64,000 nucleotides of DNA from Multifurca ochricompacta (taxonomy: Eukaryota > Basidiomycota > Agaricomycetes > Russulales > Russulaceae): the NCBI GenBank assembly GCA_022496185.1, contig WTXG01000086.1, positions 82,969 to 146,968 of the forward strand. Direction: 5' to 3'. Each line of letters starts with the position of its first letter. Position 1 is the first letter of the stretch. This document shows, piece after piece, positions 33,366 to 43,205 of the stretch. Both the position numbers and the translations under genes were made by a program. Below the pieces are notes generated by a model. It did no database searches, had not been told where the DNA came from, and saw only the letters and a list, made by a program, of their open reading frames with translations.

Positions 33366-34596
33366 ATGCTACCCCAGCGAATTACTACCACAGAAGAATC
33401 TATCATGTCTTTCATCGCTGCCAACGCCGCCGTCGACGCCTTCACCACCACGAATGTAGTTGTCGAGAACTTCCCCTCTACTCACCCTTCCACGCGCCCC
33501 TCCTCCCTATCGACTACGAAGCCGCGGAGGCCCGCGTCAAAAACCAATCCCCGAACCCAGACGACGACTTCACCCATTGCGAAGAACCCCACCCCAACGA
33601 CCTGCTCCACGGCGAAATTGACGATGAAGCCCTGAGTTCCCGTTCATCCCCAACAACCCCAACTCGTCGATGTACTTCCCCCTCGAAATTACAATGACTG
33701 ATGGATCCACAGCGATCGCCAAATACATCTACTATACCAATGGTGGGATGGATGTGGCGGGGTGTATGAAGAAGGACGGGCCAGTCTACGGAGCTCCAGT
33801 CTATCTGGAAGAAAGGTATACCGGTCGACTCCATCACACGCTGACAGATGAGCAGTTAGGCCATCTTTCCGCGGAGGATTGTCGCGCCTTCGCGATCGAC
33901 GAGGTACTAAATGACATGAGGCTACCGCGTCTAAAGGCAGAAGTTATGAGGTTGAGGAAGAGCATCACCCTGAGGAGGACGCTGAACGAACAATACAAGG
34001 AGCACGCGAAGATGATGGCGAGGTTGACAAACGGGATGTTCCAGCTGGAGTCGGAAATCGTGGACATCAGAAAGAGGTTGGAAGCGGGGGATGCGTACCA
34101 AACTATTGCTGAAAGGTACGCGGATACTTATGCACGACCCCTCCCCCCTCGAACTCTGGGCGCGGCTCCGACACTGCTGCCGAACCGACTTGAGATGCCA
34201 CGACTGCACGAGAACCCGCGCGGGGAGACCTGTTGGCGATGTGATAGCAAGTATCACATTAGTTGGAACTGCCCTCTCAACCGCAAATGGTGTCGACACT
34301 GCCGAAGCAATCTTCACTGGAGCCGGCACTGCATCTTCCGACGCGTAGGGGTGGCCCCAACAATCAACAACCCGTCGGGCTGGTGCGGCAAATGTCTCCG
34401 ACATAACGCTGGGCATAAAGAAATCGATTGCCCCATCTACGACTTGTGCCGCGCCTGTGGTCAGCGCGGCCCGTACGGCTTCCTCCGCACCCACGCGTGT
34501 CCACAGGAACTGGAGACCTATCGAATGGATGATCGTAATGTAGCCGATGATTATCTAGAGCTGGTACAGGATGATGATGGTACGAGTCGTTTCTAG
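33366..34596 (+). pseudogene. D1 third ORF (ORF3) with zinc knuckles
   Basis: Begins MLPQRITTTEESIMSF about 37 nt after the pol stop. Frameshifts near 33503 and 33632 break the first third; 33670-34596 is open and ends DDDGTSRF. Parts: an N-terminal domain (MYFPLEIT...AIAKYIYYTN), a helical, probably coiled-coil stretch (LKAEVMRLRKSITLRR; FQLESEIVDIRKRLEAG), then canonical CX2CX4HX4C knuckles CWRCDSKYHISWNC (about 34231-34272) and CRHCRSNLHWSRHC (about 34291-34332). CGKCLRHNAGHKEIDC and CRACGQRGPYG follow. The cysteine array suggests RNA or DNA binding. No known third-ORF family is recognised. Confidence 0.75.
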
Positions 34597-34613
34597 CCGG
34601 GACTGCTAGAACC

Positions 34614-34627
34614 AGAAGAGGGGGTGA
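34614..34627 (+). promoter_or_regulatory. D1 polypurine tract
   Basis: agaagagggggtga directly before the 3' LTR; plus-strand primer. Identical in D2 (41467-41480). Confidence 0.72.
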
Positions 34628-35199
34628 TGTTACGAACCCCGTCTTTACCCGTATTTTTCCTTTTACCTAACGACAACCCTTCCTTACCGCCCACTTTACA
34701 TTACTCGATCACGTCTCCGTCGTGGGATCCGTCACATGCCCTTCGTCCATCCCCGTGACCTCTTTGATTGTTCATATTTGCCTACCGTTATCTTCGTTAT
34801 CGTTTATCTTCTTATCATACGACCGGACACTTACTTAATTCCCTATCAGAAGCCAGGCTTTACGCCCACCGCTTTCGTATATTCGGGCCCACTTGACTCC
34901 GTTATCTTATCTATAGACGCCCACTCGATTACGTATATAAGTCCGCTGTAACTACCTTGTAGACTTCAGACTCGACTTATTGAATACATCGGTGCCTGTC
35001 TTTTGGACATCTCCTTTGATCACTTAGTTCCTTCGTCTCAGTGCTTCTGGCACTTTCCGTTCAACAGCGTCTGAGGTGCAGCCCTCCAGACGTTGACTCG
35101 TCCCATCTAAACTCCAAGAAGCCTTATTGGTTTCTTACCTGACTTCGTATAACGAGCTGTCGCACAAGTCGTGCAGAACGTCCAGCACCGGACGTAACA
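34628..35199 (+). repeat. D1 3' LTR
   Basis: 572 bp partner of 27744-28315, followed by TSD TTCCA at 35200-35204. Confidence 0.95.
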
Positions 35200-35204
35200 T
35201 TCCA

Positions 35205-36700
35205 GCCGCAGTCAGACCCTCTTTAAGGAAGAACCCATCGAACGCAGGGACGAGCCTGATCTCTCACAACAAGTACTTGGCTCTGCCACCTGGAAAGACT
35301 TTGAGTCCGAGTTTGGATACTACGTCTATCACGACGGAAGATATCAACCGGTAGAATACGACAACGAAAAAAGAGTTTGGTACCATATCCGATATTCGGA
35401 CAGCCGACACTCTTGGGTCACTACAGGACCCGCCCCACCTGAATTGGATTAGGACCATGGAGGGAGAATCCCCCGGCCATCGTTACGGACTCCAAGCCAG
35501 AAGAGTACGTAGAAGAACATAGTGAAGAAGCACTGGTATTAGCGTCAACTACATCCCCAGTTGCACCCGCAGTTGTCACGTCCAGAGCCCCTGCTTTGAC
35601 AACTCCCCAGATCTTGATACAATCCTCTGACACTGTCACCCCGTTTTACCAAAACATGTCTACCATTGCGGCCCAACTGCCCGACCCAGCCCCTCCTCCC
35701 CCACCACCTGCCATGTTACCACCCAACATCCCCCCACCATCGGGGTGGCTGTCAGGTGTACTACCCCAAACATTCACCGGGGATCGGTCGCAAAGCAAGA
35801 AGTTCATGTTGGAGTTCACGACCTTCAAGAACTTCAACCATGACGTCCCCCAAATCATCAACCCATTCCAGCGTGCCAACCTCTTCCTGTCACTAATCAG
35901 GGGAGAAGCCGTGGATGACTGGACAATGGAACAGCTAGAATGGCTGAATGAGCAGATTGAGAGTGGTCGTCGCACCACCAGTGAAGGCCTCTGGGAAACC
36001 ATTGCCCAGAGGTTCAAAGATGCGTTTACGGATGGGCAAGCCAAGCAGAAGGCTGCCCGAGAGCTGAAGTCCCTTAGGATGGAAAAGGGAGAGCTCGATG
36101 CTTACGTGGCTAAGTTCAGAAGCCTGGCCAACAGGGCCGGATATGATACTGATGAAGAGGCCACATTGGACCTTCTCTCCCAGGGGCTTCCCAACCCCCT
36201 GGTGAAAAAACATCATTCAATTCCACCACCCCAATGACTGGGATACGTGGGTTGACGCTGCTCGACGACAGCAGCAGGACTATTTGGACTTCCAGACCCG
36301 CTTCGGAGTCGATACAAAAAAAGGAAAGACCCGCGACCAGTGGAAGGCTGCCTTCGGGGTCAAACCCACACATGTCGGCCAGAGGGATCCAAACGCCATG
36401 GATACCTCAGCCGATAGGACCAGAGCCCGGGCTACCCTTACAGAAGATGAAAGACAGACCCTGATGAAGGAAGGGCGGTGCTTTCGCTGCAAAGCACAAG
36501 GACATATGTCAAGGGAATGCCCGAAGAAAGGGGTACGAGCGGCAGAAGCAACCATCACACCAGTTCAGAACAACCCACCGACCGTCAACAAAAAGACAAA
36601 GGAAGAAAAGGCGCAGGAAATATGGGCGAATATGATGAAGGAGAGTGAAGAAGTGCGAGCTATTCTGGTAGAGAAAGCATTCGCGAAAAAGGATTTTTAA
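35205..36700 (+). pseudogene. gag: D2 gag (remainder after D1)
   Basis: Continuation of the D2 Gag frame begun at 27723 and cut by D1. It matches D1 Gag closely; in the AUG-less extension most D1/D2 differences are synonymous. Breaks: one T lost near 35442 (PPEL, stop) and one A gained in the A-run near 36208 (LVKK). An ATG at 35456 in accATGgag is a CpG change (D1 has accgtgg). Polyproline is shorter than in D1. Zinc knuckle CFRCKAQGHMSREC is near 36479-36520; the frame ends GAT TTT TAA. Confidence 0.88.
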
Positions 36701-39700
36701 CCGGCTCAAACCCTTCGGCCTGGGCACGAGCACTACATGTAACCTCTGTGTATACTAGTCGCTTCAAGTCTTTGAAAATACCAGTACATTTCGAAACTAC
36801 ACAGAGGACGGCCGACCGTGACATCCTGATTGACTCAGGAGCCACCGACAATTTCATCAGCCCGCGAATGGCAAGAACCATGGGATTGGGAATGCTGGCA
36901 CTTCCCCAGGAAAAGAACATTTGGAACATTGATGGAACCGCCAACCGAGCAGGGAAAATTACACACTACACCGACCTCAATGTCCAAGTAGGAGAAAAAA
37001 CAAAAGTCATACGCTTCCTAGTCACCAACCTAGGTGGAGAAGATCTAGTCCTGGGATATCCCTGGCTTGCCGCGTTCGAGCCAAAGATTAATTGGAGCGA
37101 TGCGACCATGGATAAGGACTCCTACCCTGTGCTCATTACATCAATAGGGTACGATTACGCAGTCCGACACTCCTTGGCACGCAAGGCAGGAGTAAACGCA
37201 GAGGACCCGGGATGCTGTTTCACCACCAAAGCATCAGAACTCGCGCAGAAAGCGGTAGAAGGACACGCAGAGAAAACATTCGAAGAGGTGGTGCCATCGG
37301 AGTACCACAGACACTGGAAGGTGTTCTCGGAGGAGGAATCGCAACGTTTTCCCCCTGCACGACTGTGGGACCATGCCATTGATTTCATACCCGACACCCC
37401 GTCAGCAATTGATTGCAAAATCTACCCATTGTCACAGGCAGAACAAACCGCGCTCACGGCATTTCTCGAGGAGCATCTTGCAAAGGGGTACATCCGTCCA
37501 TCGAAATCACCCTACGCGTTGCCGTTCTTCTTCATCAAGAAGAAAGACGGCAAACTCCGACCTGTTCAGGATTACCGACGGATAAACGCCCATACTGTGA
37601 AGAATGCCTACCCCTTGCCGCTCATCTCCGAACTTATCGATACCATGAGGAATAAATCTTTGTTTTCCAAAATGGACGTCCGTTGGGGTTACAATAACAT
37701 CCGAATCAAAGAAGGGGATCAGTGTAAGGCGGCTTTCAAAACTAATCAAGGACTCTTTGAACCGAACGTTATGTTCTTCGGCCTTACTAACTCCCCTGCC
37801 ACTTTCCAATCGATGATGAACCACATATTCCGTGACCTCATTCTTACCGGCGAAGTAGTAGTGTACATGGATGACATACTCGTGGCAACTGAAAACGACC
37901 TGACCCACCACCGAGAACGAGTACATCAAGTGCTAGACATTCTACACGAACATGACTTATATCTCAAGCCTGCCAAGTGCTCATTTGAACAGTCAAGTGT
38001 GGAATACCTGGGAGTTATATTGGAGGGAGGACAAGTCCGAATGGACCCTGTAAAGGTACAAGGAATCCGAGAATGGCCTGTGCCCACGTGTGTTAAGGAC
38101 GTGCGATCTTTCATTGGGTTTTGCAATTTCTATCGACGTTTTGTCCGAGGGTTCTCCGGAATTGCTCAGCCGCTGAACGGGCTACTGAAGAAAGACGTTC
38201 CCTGGCATTGGACAGAAGACCATCAGACGGCTTTCGAACAGATTCGCGACATTATTGGTTCAGAACCAGTCCTGTTACAACCAGATTTGCAGAAACCCTT
38301 CGAACTTGAAGTCGATGCATCTCACTTTGCAAATGGCGCCGTATTAAATCAACGGGATGAGGCGGGACTCCTTCACCCTGTGGCCTTTTACTCAGAGACA
38401 TTCTCGCCGGCAGAACGGAATTACGACATTTGGGACAGGGAATTGCTGGCCATTGTGAAAGCATTGCGACATTGGCGACCGTATCTAGCGGGGACTCCTC
38501 ACAAGACTACTATTTACACTGATCACTCCAACCTACTGTATTGGAAGGAACCCCACAAGATCAGTCAACGAGTCGCTCGCGAAGTCTTAGAATTGGAAGA
38601 ATACAACTTCGTGCTCAAACACATTGCAGGAAGTCGCAACGCACGAGCAGATGCGCTGTCACGACGGCTGGACTGGGACGATGGTGGGGAGGATAACACG
38701 AATGTTACAGTACTCCCTGAAGAAGTCTTTGCAAGGACAGCAGTTGTCAGTCTTCATGACATGGATCTATGGGCCCAAGTGTCCCAGAATATGAATCAGC
38801 AGTTATGCGAAGCATGGGCCGAAGCACACAACCTGAAAAAGATTGACGGCCTGTGGTGGAAGGACGGGGATCGACTCGTTGTCACCGGTGGCGACAACAT
38901 TAAGAGGGGGGTGATCCATTTTCACCACGACCTCCCCTCTGCAGGACACCCTGGCATCGCCAACACTTATGCTCTTGCCAAACGCGACTACTGGTGGCCA
39001 AACATGAAGAAGGATGTGGAAGAATATGTGAAAGGATGCGCAGACTGCCAGGCTAACAAAGTAAACACGCACCCGCAACCACCGGCCCCATACCCAATTA
39101 CGCCTACAGCTTCACAACCATTCCAGACTATCGCCATGGATTTCATCGTCAAACTCCCCACCTCCAGAGGTTTCGATACCATTCTGACCATCACCGATCA
39201 CGACTGCTCAAAAGCGGCGCTGTTTATACCCTGCAAAGAGTCTATCACGGCAGAGGGAGTGGCCAAACTTTACCTGGATCATGTCTACAGACACTACGGC
39301 CTCCCGGAAAAAATCATCTCAGACTGCGACCCACGCTTCACATCCGCGTTTGCAAGGGCGCTTTGTAAAACGCTGAATATCGCCCAGAACATCTCTACGG
39401 CATATCACCCACAGACAGATGGACAGTCGGAAAGGACAAACCAATGGCTCGAACAGTATCTCCGATTCTGGTGCAACGGACGACAGGATGATTGGGCAGA
39501 CTGGCTAGCGACGGCAGAATTCGCACACAACTCCTGGCCCAATGGCACTACAAAGACCTCCCCATTCTCACTGATCATGGGATGGACACCTCGAGCCACG
39601 TGGACTGGAAAGCCGACTAATGTCCCTTCAGCCACGCAGCGTATCAACCAATGGGAAGAGATTCGGAAATCAGCCAATGAAAATCTGTTGAAGGCGCAAA

Positions 39701-40188
39701 GAACCCTGGCAGAAAGACCTACGCGGTTCACACCTTATCGGACCAATGACCTGGTATGGTTGGAAGGGAAGAACATTCACACGTCACACCCCACGGCCAA
39801 GTTAGTGCCCCGATGTCACGGACCATTCAAGATAACAAGGAAGCTGTCAGATGTGTCATACGAACTTGAACTCCCTCCCGCATGGCGCATCCACCCAGTT
39901 TTCCATGCCAAGCTGCTGACACCTTACAAGGAAACACCCATGCACAGAGAGAACTTCCCAAGACCCCCACCTGACCTTATCGATGGAGAAGAGGAGTGGG
40001 AAGTAGAACGCATTCTGGACTCGAAGCGACAAGGCCGAGGGCGCAAGCTGTTTTACCTAATCAAATGGAAAGGATTCCCAGCTTCTGACAACTCGTGGGA
40101 ACCAGCCGGAGATATCTTCGCCCCAGTCCTTATCGCGGAGTTTCATAACCAGCATCCAGAAGCGCCCAGAAACAGTTTAAAGAAGTAG
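36697..40188 (+). CDS. pol: D2 Pol polyprotein, full length
   Basis: An uninterrupted ~1,163-codon frame, in -1 to gag, so it would be made by frameshifting. Order with approximate positions: protease DSGATDNF (36833), RT with [13 protein letters not shown] (37525) and YMDDIL (37866), RNase H (IYTDHSNLLYW, 38513). The integrase zinc finger HHDLPSAGHPGI...CADCQANK (38926-39060) precedes the DDE core MDFIVKLP (39136), SDCDPRF (39330) and QSERTNQWLEQ (39424). A GPF module (39817) and a chromodomain EWEVERILDS...LIKWKGFP (39987-40080) complete it. The residue after the second catalytic Asp is Cys where D1 has Arg (CGC to TGC), another CpG change. All catalytic residues I can check are present. 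Confidence 0.95.
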   Translation, partial: LTGSNPSAWARALHVTSVYTSRFKSLKIPVHFETTQRTADRDILIDSGATDNFISPRMARTMGLGMLALPQEKNIWNIDGTANRAGKITHYTDLNVQVGEKTKVIRFLVTNLGGEDLVLGYPWLAAFEPKINWSDATMDKDSYPVLITSIGYDYAVRHSLARKAGVNAEDPGCCFTTKASELAQKAVEGHAEKTFEEVVPSEYHRHWKVFSEEESQRFPPARLWDHAIDFIPDTPSAIDCKIYPLSQAEQTALTAFLEEHLAKGYIRPSKSPYALPFFFIKKKDGKLRPVQDYRRINAHTVKNAYPLPLISELIDTMRNKSLFSKMDVRWGYNNIRIKEGDQCKAAFKTNQGLFEPNVMFFGLTNSPATFQSMMNHIFRDLILTGEVVVYMDDILVATENDLTHHRERVHQVLDILHEHDLYLKPAKCSFEQSSVEYLGVILEGGQVRMDPVKVQGIREWPVPTCVKDVRSFIGFCNFYRRFVRGFSGIAQPLNGLLKKDVPWHWTEDHQTAFEQIRDIIGSEPVLLQPDLQKPFELEVDASHFANGAVLNQRDEAGLLHPVAFYSETFSPAERNYDIWDRELLAIVKALRHWRPYLAGTPHKTTIYTDHSNLLYWKEPHKISQRVAREVLELEEYNFVLKHIAGSRNARADALSRRLDWDDGGEDNTNVTVLPEEVFARTAVVSLHDMDLWAQVSQNMNQQLCEAWAEAHNLKKIDGLWWKDGDRLVVTGGDNIKRGVIHFHHDLPSAGHPGIANTYALAKRDYWWPNMKKDVEEYVKGCADCQANKVNTHPQPPAPYPITPTASQPFQTIAMDFIVKLPTSRGFDTILTITDHDCSKAALFIPCKESITAEGVAKLYLDHVYRHYGLPEKIISDCDPRFTSAFARALCKTLNIAQNISTAYHPQTDGQSERTNQWLEQYLRFWCNGRQDDWADWLATAEFAHNSWPNGTTKTSPFSLIMGWTPRATWTGKPTNVPSATQRINQWEEIRKSANENLLKAQRTLAERPTRFTPYRTNDLVWLEGKNIHTSHPTAKLVPRCHGPFKITRKLSDVSYELELPPAWRIHPVFHAKLLTPYKETPMHRENFPRPPPDLIDGEEEWEVERILDSKRQGRGRKLFYLIKWKGFPASDNSWEPAGDIFAPVLIAEFHNQHPEAPRNSLKK

Positions 40189-40216
40189 CCCCAGGCCCTC
40201 TTGAATCCCCCAGTAC

Positions 40217-41449
40217 ATGCTACCCCAGCAACTTACTACCACCGAATACTCTATTATGTCTTTCATTGCTGCCTCTGCCACCACCGATGCCTTCGCTTCC
40301 CCGATGGCCGTTGTCAAAAACTTCCCCTCTGCCCACCCGTCCACTTGTCCCTCTTCCCCTATCGATTATGATGCCGTGGAGGCCCGCGTCAAGAACCAAT
40401 CCCCGAACCCGGACGACGACTTCACCCACAGCGAAGAGCCCCATCCCAATGACTTGCTCAACGGAGAGATTGACGATGAAGCCCCCGAGTTCCCGTTCAT
40501 TCCCAACAACCCCAATTCCTCAATGTACTTCCCGCTAGAGATTACCATGGCCGACGGCACTACAGCAATCGCAAAGTACATCTATTACACCAATGGTGGG
40601 ATGGATGTGGCTGGGTGTATGAAGAAGGATGGGCCGGTCTACGGGGCTCCCGTTTATTTGGAAGAAAGGTACACAGGTCGGCTTCATCACACACTGACCG
40701 ACGAACAGCTGGGCCATCTTTCCGCGGAGGACTGTCGCGCCTTCGCCATCGATGAGGTGCTGAACGACATGAGACTCCCGCGCCTGAAGGCGGAAGTTAT
40801 GAGGTTAAGGAAGAGCATCACGTTGCGGAGGACGTTGAACCAACAATATAGGGAGCACGCGAAAATGATGGCCAGGCTGACGAACGGGATGTTCCAATTG
40901 GAGCAGGAGATTGTGGACATCAGGAAAAGGTTGGAGGCGGGAGATGCATATCAGACGATCGCAGAAAGGTACGCCGACACCTATGCACGGCCTCTTCCCC
41001 CTCGCACCCTGGGAGCTGCCCCGACATTGCTGCCAAACCGACTCGAGATGCCACGGCTGCATGAAAATCCGTGCGGGGAAACCTGCTGGCAATGTGATAG
41101 CAAGTATCACATCAGCTGGAACTGCCCGCTCAACCGCAAGTGGTGTCGACACTGCCGCAGCAATCTTCATTGGAGCCGGCACTGTATCTTTTGACATGTA
41201 GGAGTGGCCCCGACGATCAACAACCCATCGGGCTGGTGTGGCAAATGCCTTCGTCACAACGCCGGGCACAAGGAGATTGACTGTCCCGTCTACGACCTGT
41301 GCCGCGCCTGTGGTCAGCGCGGCCCGTACGGCTTTCTTCGCACCCACGCATGTCCACAAGAACTGGAGTCATATGGGGAGGACGATCATAATGTAGCTGA
41401 CGACTATTTGGAGCTGGTGCAGGATGATGACGGTATGAGTCGTTTCTAG
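40217..41449 (+). pseudogene. D2 third ORF (ORF3), zinc-knuckle protein, one nonsense codon
   Basis: Starts at ATG 40217, 28 nt after the pol stop, and would be about 410 residues. N-terminal domain about residues 100-190 (MYFPLEIT, AIAKYIYY, GCMKKDGPVYGAPVY), helical region about 185-240, zinc knuckles CWQCDSKYHISWNC (about 290-303) and CRHCRSNLHWSRHC (about 310-323). After TGA at about 41192-41194, CGKCLRHNAGHKEIDC and CRACGQRG follow. The stop is CGA in D1, so it is a CpG change. It shares spacing and key words with the ORF3 of element C over residues about 100-260. Likely a nucleic-acid-binding accessory protein; translation would need re-initiation, readthrough or splicing. Confidence 0.78.
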
Positions 41450-41480
41450 CCGGGACTGCTAGAACCAGAAGAGGGGGTGA

Positions 41481-42049
41481 TGTTACGCACCCCGTCCCTC
41501 CCTGTCTTTTTCTTCTTACCCAGTGACGAACCTTCCCAACCACCTACCCTTCACTATACGATCACGTCTCCTTCGTGGGACCCATCACATGCCCTTCGCC
41601 CATCCACGTGACTTATTTGTTTCCCTCTGTTTACCTACGCTTATCGCTTATCACCTTATCATAAGACCGGACACTTACTTAATTCCCTATCAGTAGAAGC
41701 CAGGCTTTACGCCCTCCGCTTCCAGATATTTGGGCCCACTTGACTCCGTGATTTCTTATCAGTAGACGCCCGTTTTCTTACGTATATAAGCCCACTGTAG
41801 CTACACTGTAAAGCTCAGACTCGACTTATTGAATACATCGGTGCCTGTCTTCTGGACATCCCTTGTAACCACTTAAGTTCCTTCGTCTCAGTGCTTCCGG
41901 CACTTTCCGTTCAACATTGTCTTAAGGAACAGCCCTTTTGACTTTGACTCATCTCACCTGAACTCCAAGGAGCCTTATTGGTTTCTTACCTGATCTTGTA
42001 ACTGAGCTGTCACACAAGTCGTGTGGAGCGTCCCGCACTGGACGTAACA
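41481..42049 (+). repeat. D2 3' LTR
   Basis: 569 bp, TGTTACGCACC...GGACGTAACA, preceded by the polypurine tract agaagagggggtga and followed by TSD CTCGT (42050-42054). Confidence 0.95.
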
Positions 42050-42647
42050 CTCGTGCTACAGTGGACAAAAACACCAAGATCTATGCCTTCCGAAGCATGA
42101 TCAATCAGGGTCTAGGACAGAAACTCCTTGGACTATCCCCCCAGCCAACCACACTCCATGATCTTGTCACTAAGGCCAGAGAGTTTGATGCAGCATGGCA
42201 GCTTTATGGCAAGACCACCAAGCCTTGGCCTCTCCATCTGCGCATTGGAGAAACTACCACTGATAACCCAGAAACCCAAGTCAACTTTGTTGCCTCTTCC
42301 CAGCCCAGAAACCCTAGCACCCCTCCATGCACTACCAAGTTGACCCCAGAAGAAAAGAAGTATCAATGAGAAAACAAGCTTTGCTTCTATTGTGGGAAGC
42401 CTAATCACATTGCCAATCAATGTCGCAGCAAGACCAGGGCCATCCAAGGTCAAGGACCTCCTTGCCCTACCCCAGTAAGAGCCCTGGCCTCAGAAGAAGC
42501 ACCCCCCCAAGCACCACGACCCCCCCCTGACTACCTCTCAGTATCTGCCACCAAGAGCTATGAAGATCCAGTACCATACATGATGGACGAAGATGGACCT
42601 TCAGATTTTTAACACGTCCTACAGCTGCACTGTCTGTGAGGACTTCT

Positions 42648-43170
42648 TGTCACAGTTAGGTGCGGGAACTGTGTCGAGGTCGAACAAGAGGAAGCAACTT
42701 CAGTCAAGTCTCAAGGTCACGAAGGGTCAAGTCTGGTTCAAGCCCACAACAGAGTCGATAGGGCACGCGCGAGAGTCGAGGTCGACGGCAGAGACACTCA
42801 GTCCTGCAACAAATTCAAGAGGTTCGAAGGCTCTCCAAGTCGCGTCTTGGAGAGTTCAAGTGGGGTTCTTTCTGGGAGAGTTCGATGAAGTCACAAGCAC
42901 CTTGGATTGGAACACAAGAGAACAGACTTAGGTCTGTCTCTCTACTTTACTGTACTTTAAATACAGGTGGGTTTAGCTATGTCATAGTGGGTAGAGGGTT
43001 CTAGTACTATGATGTATGATCTAGTGGTTGCGCAGTAGAACTAGCTAGAACCATGGAGAAGGAGGAGGGGTTGAGCCCTCAGTAAGCAACAGTAAAGTAG
43101 TGTGTCAATAAAAGTCCGTTTCTTTGTCAGTCAGTCTCATGTCACCTTAGCCAGTGTAAAATCCGTCACA
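42648..43170 (-). repeat. Element C 3' LTR
   Basis: 523 bp, on the minus strand TGTGACGG...CTGTGACA. The polypurine tract caaggggagtga abuts it (43171-43182). Confidence 0.95.
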
Positions 43171-43182
43171 TCACTCCCCTTG
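43171..43182 (-). promoter_or_regulatory. Element C polypurine tract
   Basis: On the minus strand caaggggagtga immediately before the 3' LTR; plus-strand primer. Confidence 0.7.
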
Positions 43183-43205
43183 TACAGTTCAGCTTGTCCC
43201 CAAGC

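Larger units (their letters stand above)
27744..35199 (+). mobile_element. D1: youngest D-family element, inside D2
   Basis: 7,456 bp with paired 572-bp LTRs (27744-28315, 34628-35199) and TSD TTCCA (27739-27743, 35200-35204). LTRs differ at 3 positions, all CpG transitions, with no indels. It has an intact Gag frame, Pol with two single-base shifts and ORF3 with shifts in its first third. Confidence 0.96.
27146..42049 (+). mobile_element. D2: Ty3/Gypsy element in B2 gag
   Basis: Paired 569-bp LTRs (27146-27714, 41481-42049) and TSD CTCGT (27141-27145, 42050-42054). Its leader is split by D1 at TTCCA; its own length is about 7.44 kb. It encodes Gag (two frameshifts), a full-length Pol and a third ORF with one nonsense codon. 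The LTRs differ at 5 positions, all CpG transitions. Confidence 0.95.
26747..42612 (+). pseudogene. gag: B2 gag, split by D2
   Basis: Exon-like halves 26747-27145 (ATG to YQEWSTHATR) and 42055-42612 (DKNTKIYAFRSMINQGLG to the knuckle CFYCGKPNHIANQC and the end GPSDF). D2 with its duplicated ctcgt separates them. The knuckle is preceded by in-frame TGA (42367-42369), shared with B1. The frame ends GAT TTT TAA at 42604-42612. B1 shows the same join uninterrupted. Confidence 0.88.

Noticed and set aside
35200..35204. D2 lacking its primer-binding site through a 24-nt deletion
   Set aside because: The site is present at 27717-27727; D1 was inserted just after it, so D2 is split rather than deleted.
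36748..40188. Many long minus-strand frames opposite D1 and D2 pol and gag
   Set aside because: They mirror the coding strand's codon structure, have no conserved starts and encode no recognisable motifs; they are shadow frames.
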